Origin: Clostridium cellulovorans 743B | GTDB taxonomy: Bacteria; Bacillota; Clostridia; Clostridiales; Clostridiaceae | Assembly (NCBI RefSeq): GCF_000145275.1 | Contig: NC_014393.1 | Location: 2,480,001-2,544,000 of the forward strand | DNA length: 64,000 nucleotides | Reading direction: 5' to 3' | Position numbers and translations under genes: made by a program | The notes under the pieces: generated by a model | Databases searched by the model: none | Seen by the model: the letters and a program-made list of their open reading frames with translations, nothing else | What the model was told of the DNA's origin: nothing | Shown: positions 1 through 9,189 of the stretch, piece by piece | Layout: each line of letters starts with the position of its first letter | Numbering within the stretch: the stretch's first letter is position 1

Positions 1-344
1 CCTGGGATTTCAATTCTAATTCTATTATCGCCTTCTTTAGCGATTGTAGTTTCACTTACTCCCATTTTGTTAATTCTAAGATCTAATAAACTTATAGTTC
101 TGTTTAAGGTATCTTCATCTACATCAGAGTCTGTCTGCATAAGGATTGATACTCCACCTACAAGATCTAGACCTTTACCTATTCTATCACCAAATGATTT
201 AATTTGGTATTCATAGGCCCCTCCTCCGAATGTTAAACCAAAGGCACCTACTAGTGCTACAATGATTGTTGCAATTGTTAGTGTGAAAAACTTTCCTGTA
301 CTTTTTTTTCTGTTTTTTTGTTTGCTTTTATTAAAGTTACTCAC
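1..344 (-). CDS. secD: SecD protein-export membrane protein, N-terminal part (cut by window edge)
   Basis: The readable N-terminal 114 codons give a Lys-rich start, one hydrophobic segment (about residues 18-40) and the SecD signature GLDLVGG near residues 57-63, followed by the start of the first periplasmic domain. SecD works with SecF and YajC at the SecYEG channel to drive late translocation by proton motive force. The start is a GTG at 344, chosen because GGAGG lies 7 bases upstream. It follows scfB and belongs to the yajC-scfA-scfB-secD run. The C-terminal part lies outside the window. Confidence 0.93.
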   Translation of the reverse strand, partial: MSNFNKSKQKNRKKSTGKFFTLTIATIIVALVGAFGLTFGGGAYEYQIKSFGDRIGKGLDLVGGVSILMQTDSDVDEDTLNRTISLLDLRINKMGVSETTIAKEGDNRIRIEIP

Positions 345-458
345 GGTATTCCTCCTCCGCAGGTTATTAAAAGGTTTTCATTCCTTAACTATTATATAAT
401 TTTAGATAATAAATGTCAATTCCCACCATGTTTTTAATTATTTCTACTTTTTAACAAT

Positions 459-1823
459 TCAAATTTCGCTTTGTGCTTTCAAAGCTATAGCACATTCGAT
501 CCTTTTCTTTTGCATTTCACAACCAATTTCGTATGGAATGTGCATATCTCCGTTAAAATTAAAGTTATTAGCTTGACATCCGCCACTACAATAAAACCTT
601 GCCCAACAATTTCTGCATGCAGGTTTATTATATATGTGTGCTTTTTTAAAGGTTTTTGCTAAATTTTTATCATAACTATCATCATAGATATTTCCTAATT
701 TAAACTGCTCTTTTCCGATAAACTGATGGCATGGGTATACTTCTCCCTGAGGAGTTATTGCCACATATTCATGACCAGCGCCACAACCAGATATTCTTTT
801 ATAAACACAAGGGCCGCCTTGTAAGTTTATATTAAAATGATAGAATGTAAACTCTGAATCTTTATTTTTTTGCCTTTTTGTCATTTCATCAAAAAGTTTG
901 TCATAGCTCTCCATTATTTTGGGTAAATCTTCTTTTGATATGGCAAGAGAATGTCCATCCTCTAAAACTACAGGTTCAATAGATATTTCTTTAAAACCTT
1001 CATTTACTAAGGCCATAATATCGTTAAAGAAATCTGGATTTTTCTTTGTAAAAGTTCCTCTAACATAGTATTGTTTACCTATTGTTCTTTTAGAAATCAT
1101 ATTTTTTATTTGAGGCAATATTTTTTCATAAGACCCTGTTCCATCAGCTCTTACGCGGACTTGGTCATTTATTTCTTTTCTACCATCTATCGAGAGAATA
1201 ATGTTGCCCATTTCTTTATCTAAGAAATCTACTACCTCAGGTGTAAGCAAAGTTGAATTTGTTGTCATTGTAAATCTAATATTTTTTTTATGGTTTTCGC
1301 CAAGTTCCTTACCATATTGAACTACTTCTTTGATAACATCCATTGCCATTAAAGGCTCTCCACCAAATAGATCTACTTCTATATTCTTTCTAGGACCGCT
1401 TCTTTTTATTACATATTCTAAAGCTTTCTTTGCTGTATCTATTGACATTTTACCTTTATGTCCATGATATTCCCCTTCATCTGCAAAACAATACTTACAT
1501 CTCAAGTTACAGTCATGTATTATATTAAGACAAAGTGCTTTTACATAATCTTCATCATCCATAGATGCATGTGCAATATCTTCATAATAATCTTTAGAAT
1601 ACAATTGCTCTTCTTCAATCAATTCTTTAATTTCTTCATATGCCTCACTAAGAGATTCTACATCATATTTTGAACTTAATTCTGATAGTAATTCTTCTTT
1701 AGATTTGAATGATTCATCATCTAACATATCATAAACTAGTTCATCAATGACATGGACAGCTCCACTGTTAACATCTAGAATAAAATAATTATCACCTTGT
1801 TTAAATTTATGAATTAAAGACAT
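459..1823 (-). CDS. scfB: SCIFF thioether maturase, radical SAM/SPASM protein
   Basis: A 454-residue enzyme that installs sulfur-to-alpha-carbon thioether links in the six-cysteine SCIFF peptide encoded just upstream. The N-terminal ~75 residues look like the PqqD-type RiPP recognition element (strand-rich start, then helices). The radical SAM cluster motif CX3CX2C is at C105, C109, C112, and FGGEP follows. The C-terminal SPASM/twitch region carries further cysteines (GCGAGHEYVAITPQG, PACRNC, CSGGC). Length and context match ScfB of other Clostridia, where scfA-scfB sits between yajC and secDF. It is 236 bp downstream of scfA with hairpins between. Confidence 0.95.
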   Translation of the reverse strand: MSLIHKFKQGDNYFILDVNSGAVHVIDELVYDMLDDESFKSKEELLSELSSKYDVESLSEAYEEIKELIEEEQLYSKDYYEDIAHASMDDEDYVKALCLNIIHDCNLRCKYCFADEGEYHGHKGKMSIDTAKKALEYVIKRSGPRKNIEVDLFGGEPLMAMDVIKEVVQYGKELGENHKKNIRFTMTTNSTLLTPEVVDFLDKEMGNIILSIDGRKEINDQVRVRADGTGSYEKILPQIKNMISKRTIGKQYYVRGTFTKKNPDFFNDIMALVNEGFKEISIEPVVLEDGHSLAISKEDLPKIMESYDKLFDEMTKRQKNKDSEFTFYHFNINLQGGPCVYKRISGCGAGHEYVAITPQGEVYPCHQFIGKEQFKLGNIYDDSYDKNLAKTFKKAHIYNKPACRNCWARFYCSGGCQANNFNFNGDMHIPYEIGCEMQKKRIECAIALKAQSEI

Positions 1824-1972
1824 TTTTTCTCCTACTTTCTAAAAACTAATATAGAGTCTAATGCAAAAACTACTTTAAATGAAATTATAAGTCATTTTAA
1901 TATTAAGTTTTAATTTTTGTAGACTTTTTATTAGAACTTATATAAATCATATCTTTGGTTCAAAATCAAAAT

Positions 1973-2053
1973 AGCATATCAAGCTTATATGCTTTGATAA
2001 AATTGAAATACTTTTAATTAACAAATTAAAGCAGTAACAAATGTTACTGCTTT
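1973..2053 (-). terminator. two hairpins between scfA and scfB (likely leaky terminator)
   Basis: Two perfect stem-loops lie just after scfA on its coding strand. The first is AAAGCAGTAAC / GTTACTGCTTT (2028-2053, 11-bp stem, 4-base loop). The second is AGCATAT / ATATGCT (1973-1993), followed by a T-rich tail. Neither has an ideal T run, so they may act as a partial terminator or RNA-stabilising 3' end giving more precursor than maturase. This is an inference from position. Confidence 0.55.
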
Positions 2054-2059
2054 ATCCTT

Positions 2060-2197
2060 TTAGTTTTCGCAAGCTAGATTTGCAACAGTACATGAAGTTT
2101 TGCAAGCAGATTGGCATGAGTTAGCACACTCTTTACAACCTGGTTTTTTTAAGCTGTTTTTAATGTTAGTTTTATTAATTGTCTTAATGTGTTTCAT
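2060..2197 (-). CDS. scfA: SCIFF six-cysteine ranthipeptide precursor
   Basis: A 45-residue peptide starting MKHIKTIN and ending with a Cys-rich core. The core holds six cysteines in about 23 residues (C21, C24, C28, C32, C36, C43), including the family core CQSACKTSCTVAN. This is the 'six cysteines in forty-five' peptide, almost universal in Clostridia, whose cysteines are joined by ScfB to alpha carbons of residues such as Thr. GGAGG lies 9 bases before the ATG. It sits between the TIGR04086 membrane protein and scfB. The biological role of SCIFF is unsettled; ranthipeptides have been proposed as signals. Confidence 0.95.
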   Translation of the reverse strand: MKHIKTINKTNIKNSLKKPGCKECANSCQSACKTSCTVANLACEN

Positions 2198-2263
2198 AAT
2201 TACTTCCTCCAATCTTAAATGTTCCCATGTAATTATAACATAGCTTTTAAGCTAAATAAAGAG

Positions 2264-2632
2264 CTATATGTTCATACCTAACATACCTGATAAAAATCCA
2301 ACTACTAAAGCCAAAAGAACTCTTAGTGCATCATTAATATTAAGTGCAAGATTTCTTCCGCCGATAGTTGCAACTATATAGAGTATTATCATATATAGTG
2401 CAGCAACTATTAATCCATGAAGCCATCCTTTTTCACCAGTTTTTTTAGCTGAATATATAGCACCGTAAACTATTGAAAGCAATGTCGTAATTAGGATAGC
2501 TGCAGAACGGATAGGAGCTCCTAATTCGGTAAATGTACTTATTATTGCTAAGAATAAAATAAGTAATAAAGTTAAAAAAAAGCTTCTAACAACTCCTTTA
2601 CCACAGCTTGATAAAAGAATTCTATAATTCAT
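2264..2632 (-). CDS. TIGR04086-type small membrane protein
   Basis: A 122-residue protein with about four hydrophobic segments and little else. Size, topology and place between yajC and scfA match the TIGR04086 membrane family that commonly accompanies SCIFF loci in Clostridia. AGGAGG is 7 bases upstream of the ATG. Function is unknown. A role in SCIFF export or in the Sec apparatus is only suggested by position. Confidence 0.8.
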   Translation of the reverse strand: MNYRILLSSCGKGVVRSFFLTLLLILFLAIISTFTELGAPIRSAAILITTLLSIVYGAIYSAKKTGEKGWLHGLIVAALYMIILYIVATIGGRNLALNINDALRVLLALVVGFLSGMLGMNI

Positions 2633-2718
2633 AAAAACACCTCCTTGATTTACATAATCTGTATTATCTATGAAATAAAGAGATGTTTTATTACTGAAAT
2701 AATTTTATAATTAATATA

Positions 2719-3018
2719 TTATTTCTTTACTAATTCTGGTTTCTCTGAAGCTTCTTTAGAACTTATTTCTAATATAGCGCTTTTCAAGATTCTTATTCTT
2801 GTTTTTTCAGGACCAGATTGTATTATTAAGTTATCATTTTCAATAGTGATAACTTTTCCTACTATTCCACCTTTAGTGACGATTTCATCGTTAACTTTTA
2901 GATTGCCCATAAGGTCTTGAAATTGTTTTTTTCTTTTCTTTTCAGGTCTGATAAGTAAAAAGTAAAATATTGCAATCATAAATGCAAAATAAGCAATCGT
3001 TGGTATGTAACTAGCCAT
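2719..3018 (-). CDS. yajC: YajC, SecDF-associated preprotein translocase subunit
   Basis: 99 residues with one N-terminal membrane helix (about 5-22) followed by the family motif FLLIRPEKKRKKQ and a basic cytoplasmic domain (NDEIVTKGGIVGKV). YajC associates with SecDF at the translocon. RBS AAGGAGG precedes the ATG. It is first in the run leading through TIGR04086 and scfAB to secD. Confidence 0.96.
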   Translation of the reverse strand: MASYIPTIAYFAFMIAIFYFLLIRPEKKRKKQFQDLMGNLKVNDEIVTKGGIVGKVITIENDNLIIQSGPEKTRIRILKSAILEISSKEASEKPELVKK

Positions 3019-3048
3019 TTGTTATTCCTCCTTCTGTAAAAAATAATG

Positions 3049-3131
3049 TATATATGTTCTAATAATTAAATTGATACTGTTTAGTTTGTTATTAAAGTAT
3101 CTTAATAATGATGATTATTAGAACTTATATA
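3049..3131. repeat. 17-base repeat, inverted pair upstream of yajC (third copy at 1928-1944)
   Basis: TTATTAGAACTTATATA occurs at 3115-3131 and again, identical, at 1928-1944 in the scfA-scfB gap. An inverted copy with one mismatch lies at 3049-3065. All three are in non-coding gaps of the sec/scf locus. They could be binding sites of a regulator or 3'/5' RNA elements; nothing in the sequence decides which. Confidence 0.6.
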
Positions 3132-3137
3132 TTTAAA

Positions 3138-3163
3138 TTAATATATAACATGTTATATATTAA
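3138..3163. repeat. 26-base perfect palindrome overlapping the tgt stop codon
   Basis: The arms TTAATATATAACA and TGTTATATATTAA meet with no spacer. The palindrome covers the tgt TAA codon (3160-3162). With no loop it is a poor terminator hairpin, although four central bases could open. A protein-binding palindrome is the alternative. Confidence 0.55.
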
Positions 3164-4296
3164 CCTCTTCCGTTCCATTGTTCAAGTTTTTCTGCTTTAA
3201 AGTTATGGAAATTATCATTGTCAATTGCATTTCTTATATCTTCCATAAGTTTATTATAAAAATAAAGATTATGTAGTACGCAAAGTCTTAATGCAAGCAT
3301 TTCTTTTGCTTTGAATAAATGTCTAATGTATGCTCTAGTATAGTTCTTACATGCAGGACACTGACAACCTTCATCAATTGGTTTTGAGTCTTTTTCATAT
3401 TTTGCATTTAGAAGATTGATTTTCCCTTCCTTTGTAAACACATGTCCATGTCTTCCATTTCTAGCAGGGAGAACACAGTCAAAGAAGTCCACACCTCTTT
3501 CAACGGCTTCTAAGATATTGCTAGGAAGACCGACGCCCATTAAATAGATTGGTTTATCCTCTGGTAAATGAGGTACTACAGCATCAATAACCTTATACAT
3601 TTCTTCATGTGATTCACCAACAGCAAGACCTCCAATAGCATAACCATCTAAATTCATTTTAGTAATAGTTTTCGCATGTTCTATTCGAATATCTTCATAA
3701 GTACCACCTTGATTAATACCAAATAAAAGTTGGTCCTTATTGATAGTTTCAGGTAAACTATTTAACCTATCCATTTCTGTTTTGCATCTTTCAAGCCATC
3801 TTGTAGTTCTGGCAACTGAATCAATTACATATTCTCTTGTGGAAGGGTTTGGAATGCATTCATCAAATGCCATAGCTATTGTAGAAGCTAAATTATTTTG
3901 AATTTGCATACTTTCTTCTGGTCCCATAAATATTTTCTTTCCATCAATATGAGAACTGAAATGAACTCCTTCTTCTTTTATTTTTCTCATGCCAGCAAGA
4001 GAAAATACTTGAAATCCACCAGAGTCTGTTAAAATTGGTCTATCCCAATTCATAAATTTATGGAGTCCACCCATATCACGAACAATATTGTCACCAGGTC
4101 TTAGATGTAAGTGATATGTATTGGAAAGTTCTACTTGACAACCAATTTCTTTAAGATCCATACTTGATACGGCACCCTTGATTGCCGCCAGTGTTCCTAC
4201 ATTCATAAATACAGGGGTTTGTATTGTACCGTGAACTGTTTTGAACTCTCCTCTTCGTGCATTTTTTTCTTTCTTTAATAGCTTATACTCTGCCAT
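3160..4296 (-). CDS. tgt: tRNA-guanine transglycosylase
   Basis: Exchanges guanine 34 of GUN-anticodon tRNAs for preQ1 in queuosine synthesis. The sequence shows the TGT barrel with LTDSGGFQVFSL, FDECIPNPS and the active-site segment GINQGG. The zinc site is formed by CQCPAC plus the downstream cysteine/histidine region. The start at 4296 (MAEYKLL) is chosen because AGGTG precedes it; a longer in-frame ATG at 4341 would overlap queA. It follows queA with a 19-bp gap, so the two queuosine genes are co-transcribed. Confidence 0.97.
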   Translation of the reverse strand: MAEYKLLKKEKNARRGEFKTVHGTIQTPVFMNVGTLAAIKGAVSSMDLKEIGCQVELSNTYHLHLRPGDNIVRDMGGLHKFMNWDRPILTDSGGFQVFSLAGMRKIKEEGVHFSSHIDGKKIFMGPEESMQIQNNLASTIAMAFDECIPNPSTREYVIDSVARTTRWLERCKTEMDRLNSLPETINKDQLLFGINQGGTYEDIRIEHAKTITKMNLDGYAIGGLAVGESHEEMYKVIDAVVPHLPEDKPIYLMGVGLPSNILEAVERGVDFFDCVLPARNGRHGHVFTKEGKINLLNAKYEKDSKPIDEGCQCPACKNYTRAYIRHLFKAKEMLALRLCVLHNLYFYNKLMEDIRNAIDNDNFHNFKAEKLEQWNGRG

Positions 4297-4315
4297 TTTG
4301 TCACCTCGTATAGAA

Positions 4316-5341
4316 TTATCTAATAAACATTGCATCTCCAAATGAGAAAAATCTATATTGTTCTTTTACTGCTAACTCATATGCATTAATTATGTTTTCT
4401 CTTGAACTTAAAGCACTAACAAGCATTAACAGAGTAGATTCTGGTAAATGAAAGTTAGTAATAAGTGCGTCGACTACTTTATACTGATAGCCAGGATATA
4501 TAAATATATCTGTCCATCCATCTTTAGCAATAACCTTACCATCTTTTTCAGCTACAGTCTCCAAAGTTCTTACTGAAGTTGTTCCAACGCAGATAATTCT
4601 ACCACCATTAGCTTTAGTAGAATTTATTATATTAGATGTTTCTTCAGATACATTAAAATACTCTGAATGCATAAAATGCTCTTCAATTTTATCAACTTTA
4701 ACTGGTCTAAATGTTCCAAGACCTACATGTAGGGTTAAATAAGCTATTTTTATCCCTTTAGCTTCTATTTTGCTTAGTAGTTCTTTTGTAAAATGAAGAC
4801 CAGCAGTAGGCGCTGCTGCAGAACCATTATTCTTTGAATAAACTGTTTGATATTTTTCCTTATCATCAAGTTTTTCGGTTATATATGGTGGAAGTGGCAT
4901 TTCTCCAAGGCTATCCAACACCTCTTCAAATATTCCATCGTAGAAAAATTTAATGATACGACTACCTTCATCACTGATATCAACGACTTCTGCTTTTAGT
5001 ATGCCATCACCAAAAGAAAAACGTGATCCTATTTTAGCCCTTTTTCCTGGCTTTACTAAGGCTTGCCACGTATCTTTTTCAATTCTTTTTAAAAGTAAAA
5101 ATTCCATCTTACCATGAGTATCTTCTTTTTCTCCTATTAAACGAGCCGGAAGTACCCTTGTATCATTCAATACCAAACAATCACCTGTATGTAATTCATC
5201 AATGATATCTTTAAATATCTTATGTTCAGTTTCGCCTGAAATTTTATCTAAAAGTAGCAACCTGCATAAATCTCTTTCCTCACTAGGATGTTGAGCTATA
5301 AGTTCTTCAGGTAAATCATAGTAGTAATCTTTTACGTCCAT
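4316..5341 (-). CDS. queA: S-adenosylmethionine:tRNA ribosyltransferase-isomerase
   Basis: 341 residues, normal length. Converts preQ1-tRNA to epoxyqueuosine by transferring the ribosyl part of SAM. Family blocks are present: the start DYYYDLPEELIAQHP, VLNDTRVLPARL, AAPTAGLHFT, and HVGLGTFRPV. It lies between ruvB and tgt in the common ruvAB-queA-tgt order. The RBS is weak (AGGA about 10 bases before the ATG). Confidence 0.97.
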   Translation of the reverse strand: MDVKDYYYDLPEELIAQHPSEERDLCRLLLLDKISGETEHKIFKDIIDELHTGDCLVLNDTRVLPARLIGEKEDTHGKMEFLLLKRIEKDTWQALVKPGKRAKIGSRFSFGDGILKAEVVDISDEGSRIIKFFYDGIFEEVLDSLGEMPLPPYITEKLDDKEKYQTVYSKNNGSAAAPTAGLHFTKELLSKIEAKGIKIAYLTLHVGLGTFRPVKVDKIEEHFMHSEYFNVSEETSNIINSTKANGGRIICVGTTSVRTLETVAEKDGKVIAKDGWTDIFIYPGYQYKVVDALITNFHLPESTLLMLVSALSSRENIINAYELAVKEQYRFFSFGDAMFIR

Positions 5342-5356
5342 AGTTACACGTCCTAA

Positions 5357-6385
5357 CTAATTAAATCTTAATTGTTCATTTTTTTCTTTTTCATTAATAG
5401 GTATGTTTAAATGCCTATAGGCTTTCTCTGTTGCGGTTCTACCTCTAGGAGTTCTTAAGATAAATCCTTTTTGAAGAAGATATGGCTCATAAACATCTTC
5501 TAATGTACCTAATTCTTCTCCTATAAAATATGATAAAGTCTCAATTCCTACCGGTCCGCCTTTAAAATTAATTATAATTGCTGATAAAATTTTATTGTCG
5601 ATTGTATCAAAACCTTCAGTATCTATATCAAGAAGCTTCAGTGCTTCACGAGTAGATGAGAGATTTGCAATTCCATTTGATTTAACATCACAGTAATCTC
5701 TAACTCTTTTTAAAAGTCTGTTTGCTATTCTTGGAGTTCCACGTGAGCGTTTAGCGAGTTCCATTGCTGCTTCTTCATCTATAGGCAAATCAAGTATTGA
5801 TGATGATCTTGATATAATTTCTTTTAAATCAGATTCATCATAATATTCCATTGGGCACATTACTCCAAAGCGATCCCTTAGAGGAGCTGTTAGCAGTCCA
5901 ATTCTTGTGGTGGCACCAATCAAAGTGAATTTAGGTAAGTCTATTCTTATGGATTTCGCTGATGCACCTTTTCCGATAACGATATCTAAAGCATAGTCCT
6001 CCATGGCAGGGTAAAGAATTTCTTCAACAGCTCTATTCATCCTGTGGATTTCATCAATAAATAAAACATCATTATCTTTTAGTCCAGTTAATATTGCTGC
6101 TAAATCCCCTGCTCTTTCTATAGCAGGCCCAGAGGTTATTTTTAATGTTCCACCCATTTCATTAGCGATAATCGTTGCAAGGGTAGTTTTTCCAAGACCT
6201 GGAGGGCCGTATAAAAGAACATGATCTAAAGGTTCGTGACGTCTTTGGGCTGCTTCTATGAATATTGAGAGCTTTTCTTTAACTTTATATTGACCAATGT
6301 ATTCTTTCAAATTTTGAGGTCTTAAACTAAGTTCGTTGTCTCCAAAACTCTCAAAATTTTCACCAGAAACAATTCTCTCATCCAT
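5357..6385 (-). CDS. ruvB: RuvB Holliday junction branch-migration ATPase
   Basis: Hexameric AAA+ motor that with RuvA drives branch migration. Walker A is GPPGLGKTTLA, Walker B is LFIDEIHR, sensor region is GATTRIGLL, and the C-terminal winged-helix DNA-binding domain ends with GRTATEKAY. The ATG at 6385 (MDERIV) is preferred over the upstream in-frame GTG because GGGGTG stands at the right distance. It is 36 bp downstream of ruvA and 15 bp upstream of queA. Confidence 0.97.
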   Translation of the reverse strand: MDERIVSGENFESFGDNELSLRPQNLKEYIGQYKVKEKLSIFIEAAQRRHEPLDHVLLYGPPGLGKTTLATIIANEMGGTLKITSGPAIERAGDLAAILTGLKDNDVLFIDEIHRMNRAVEEILYPAMEDYALDIVIGKGASAKSIRIDLPKFTLIGATTRIGLLTAPLRDRFGVMCPMEYYDESDLKEIISRSSSILDLPIDEEAAMELAKRSRGTPRIANRLLKRVRDYCDVKSNGIANLSSTREALKLLDIDTEGFDTIDNKILSAIIINFKGGPVGIETLSYFIGEELGTLEDVYEPYLLQKGFILRTPRGRTATEKAYRHLNIPINEKEKNEQLRFN

Positions 6386-6421
6386 TATTATCACCCCTAT
6401 ATTAAAAAATAGTTAAAAAGT

Positions 6422-7006
6422 TTACTTCATAAGAAGCTGCAGACAGGACTTTATTATTTCCTCGATGGACATATTATGGTTAACATTAGCTATAGCTTTT
6501 TCAGCTTCTTTTTCACCATAACCTAAAGCAATAAGTGCCTCTAGGGCTTCATCTACATATACATTCGTGATTATATTTTCACTAGTATGACTTAAAGGAA
6601 CTTCTTTAGACAATTTATCTTTTAGTTCTAAGATTATTCTTTGAGCAGTCTTTTTACCAATTCCCGGTGCCTTTGTGATGAAATTTTCGTCACTAGTAGC
6701 GATAGCATATTTTAAATTATTAACTGTTCCTATTGATAAAAGTGACAACGCTGCTTTTGTTCCAACACCATTAATGTTTAAAAGCATAGTAAATAATTCT
6801 AATTCTTCTTGCGTAGCAAAACCATAAAGTCCAATAAAATCTTCTCTTACAATTTGTTTTAAATAAATGAAAACTTCTTTATCTATAGAAGGAAGAGCTG
6901 CGATTGTACCTCCACTGGTAAAAATCTTATAACCAATTCCATTGTTTTCTATGATTAAATAATCTTTTTTTATGCCCTTATATATTCCTTTTATATATTC
7001 ATACAT
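6422..7006 (-). CDS. ruvA: RuvA Holliday junction-binding subunit
   Basis: 194 residues. Domain I OB fold starts MYEYIKGIYKGI. Two helix-hairpin-helix motifs follow (LLNINGVGTKAALSLLS and APGIGKKTAQRIILELKDK), then the C-terminal RuvB-contact domain (ALIALGYGEKEA). RuvA tetramers hold the four-way junction square for RuvB. The start is placed at 7006 with GAGGTG 9 bases upstream; the longer reading would start at a GTG inside that RBS. First gene of the run. Confidence 0.96.
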   Translation of the reverse strand: MYEYIKGIYKGIKKDYLIIENNGIGYKIFTSGGTIAALPSIDKEVFIYLKQIVREDFIGLYGFATQEELELFTMLLNINGVGTKAALSLLSIGTVNNLKYAIATSDENFITKAPGIGKKTAQRIILELKDKLSKEVPLSHTSENIITNVYVDEALEALIALGYGEKEAEKAIANVNHNMSIEEIIKSCLQLLMK

Positions 7007-7218
7007 TGCTTTAGACACCTCTACAAATAAAATACTATAACTACTTTATCATTAAAGTAGGAATTGTTCAACATTGGAGGATAAATAATGATTTTTATCA
7101 AGTAAAAATATTTATACAGTTATTTAATTTATACATAATATTAATCAAAATGATTTTTCTATCATCAAATTATTTAATATAAAATATAAATAATATAAGG
7201 AAAGGATATGGGGAGTTT

Positions 7219-9081
7219 ATGATGACAACTTTTCGGAAATGTAATTTATATTATGATCCAGAAGCCTTAGACTTCCTCGTTGAGTACGGAGGAGATTTTA
7301 AAGGTCAAATTGATAAAGTTAATTATGCGTGTGGAGAGATAATTACTGAAAGCATAGGAATAATTTATGTTTATTTAAAAGATGTGAATAGACTCTTGAA
7401 GGATGTACCAGCTATCAATTTTATCGAGGTACGAAGAGTTTTTGTTTTACAAGATATTTCTCCAACTTCCGTGGACAATATAAACAGCATCAAAATTAAC
7501 CCCTATCTCGACTTAAGTGGTAACGGAGTAGTGATTGGAATTGTAGACACAGGAATTGACTATTTAAATCAGGAATTTGTAAGAGAAGATGGAACATCAA
7601 GAATAATTAACATTTGGGATCAAAGTATTGTAAGAGACAATACTAATGCTAGTAATGTATATATAGGTTCAGTTTATTCAAATGAACAGATAAATGCTGC
7701 TATTGTAGCAGCTAATAATAAACAAGATCCTTATAGTATTGTACCCTCAAAGGATGAAATCGGACATGGAACAAGAATGGCTGGTATTATAGGAGCTCGG
7801 GGATACACTGGTGAGTTTCAAGGAATTGCTCATGATAGTGAGTTTGTAGTTGTTAAATTAAGAGAATCTCCAAATTATCGGAGAAGGCTTGAAAAAAATG
7901 GAGTAAATATAGTTCCAACATATAATGGTTCAGAAGTTATTGCAGCATTAGAATATTTAAGAACGATGTACTCCAATCTTAAAAGGCCTATGGTTATATA
8001 TTTGGGAGTTGGAAGTACAGAAGGTAGCCATGATGGAACAAATTTCTTCTCTAGGTATGTATCTTCTTTAGGCAGTATAAGAGGATTGTGTGCTGTAGTA
8101 GGAACTGGGAATGAAGGAGCATCACAAGGTCATGTATCCGGATTTCTCAAAGGTGTTGGAGATATGAAAGCAGTAGAGTTAAGCATTCCAGTTGAAATAA
8201 AGACATTTACAATGTATATTTGGGTACAAAAACCTAATAGAGCATCTCTAAATGTTATTTCACCAACTGGCGAAGAATCAAAGGTTATTCAATCAAAATC
8301 TGACAAAGAATATTTAGTTAAATTCATCTTCGTTAATACAAATATGAGTGTAAGATACTATACTCCGGAATATTATACTGGACATGAGCTTATTCGTATT
8401 GAGTTTACAGATATCAAACCTGGGATATGGACACTTCAGCTTATAGGTGTTTATGTGACAAATGGAAGATTTGACATATGGTTGCCTCCTAGTGAAACCT
8501 TGCCTCCGAATACAGTGTTTTTAAACCCAGATCCATATAATACCTTGACGATGCCTTCAGATGCTATTAATGTTGTAACGCCAGCTTTCTCAGGATTAGA
8601 TAATAGTGTTATAGCTACTTCAGGTAAAGGATTTAACACTAATGGGTTAATAAATCCTGATATTATTACTGTTGGTGTTGACGTTTTAACTACTAATGTT
8701 GGAGGTGGCAAAACTACTGTTTCTGGAAGTTCTGTAGCCACAGCGATAGTTGTAGGCGCATGTGCACTTTTGTTAGAATGGGGTATCGTAGATGGAAATG
8801 ATACAACTATGTATACAAAAAAAGTTAGAAGCTACTTAATGTATGGAGCAGCTAGAAATGAAGTTCAAACATATCCTAATAGAGAAAGTGGTTATGGTGA
8901 GTTAGATCTACTAGGGACCTTCAATATTATTAGTAAGTCATCTAGATATATAGTTGATACTTTGGATAAGGATGTATTAATATCAGAATGTAAGACACGA
9001 AAAGTAAAATATTATAAATTTATTGAGTTTTCAGCAAACACTATTTTTTTTAGGATCCCTAAACACTTCTATAAGAAATAA
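7219..9081 (+). CDS. Csp-like subtilisin-family (S8) germination protease
   Basis: A 620-residue subtilase with a complete triad: Asp110 (GIVDTGID), His183 (IGHGTRMAG), Ser505 (SGSSVATAI), plus the oxyanion Asn in VGTGNEG. The long insertion around residues 310-440 (a beta-rich jelly-roll region) between His and Ser blocks is typical of Csp proteases. In Clostridia these cleave pro-SleC to start cortex hydrolysis. About 95 residues before the Asp block can serve as prodomain. No signal peptide is seen. RBS GGGGAG is just before two successive ATGs (7219, 7222). No sleC or second csp gene is in this window, so substrate is inferred from family. Confidence 0.85.
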   Translation: MMTTFRKCNLYYDPEALDFLVEYGGDFKGQIDKVNYACGEIITESIGIIYVYLKDVNRLLKDVPAINFIEVRRVFVLQDISPTSVDNINSIKINPYLDLSGNGVVIGIVDTGIDYLNQEFVREDGTSRIINIWDQSIVRDNTNASNVYIGSVYSNEQINAAIVAANNKQDPYSIVPSKDEIGHGTRMAGIIGARGYTGEFQGIAHDSEFVVVKLRESPNYRRRLEKNGVNIVPTYNGSEVIAALEYLRTMYSNLKRPMVIYLGVGSTEGSHDGTNFFSRYVSSLGSIRGLCAVVGTGNEGASQGHVSGFLKGVGDMKAVELSIPVEIKTFTMYIWVQKPNRASLNVISPTGEESKVIQSKSDKEYLVKFIFVNTNMSVRYYTPEYYTGHELIRIEFTDIKPGIWTLQLIGVYVTNGRFDIWLPPSETLPPNTVFLNPDPYNTLTMPSDAINVVTPAFSGLDNSVIATSGKGFNTNGLINPDIITVGVDVLTTNVGGGKTTVSGSSVATAIVVGACALLLEWGIVDGNDTTMYTKKVRSYLMYGAARNEVQTYPNRESGYGELDLLGTFNIISKSSRYIVDTLDKDVLISECKTRKVKYYKFIEFSANTIFFRIPKHFYKK

Positions 9082-9189
9082 AGTATGTTTTTAAAGAAAT
9101 AAAGTTTTAGCACATTTGAAGTTTAAAAATATATTCCTAGAGTATATTATTTCTGATATGAAAATAGGAATTTAAAATATGCAATAAAG

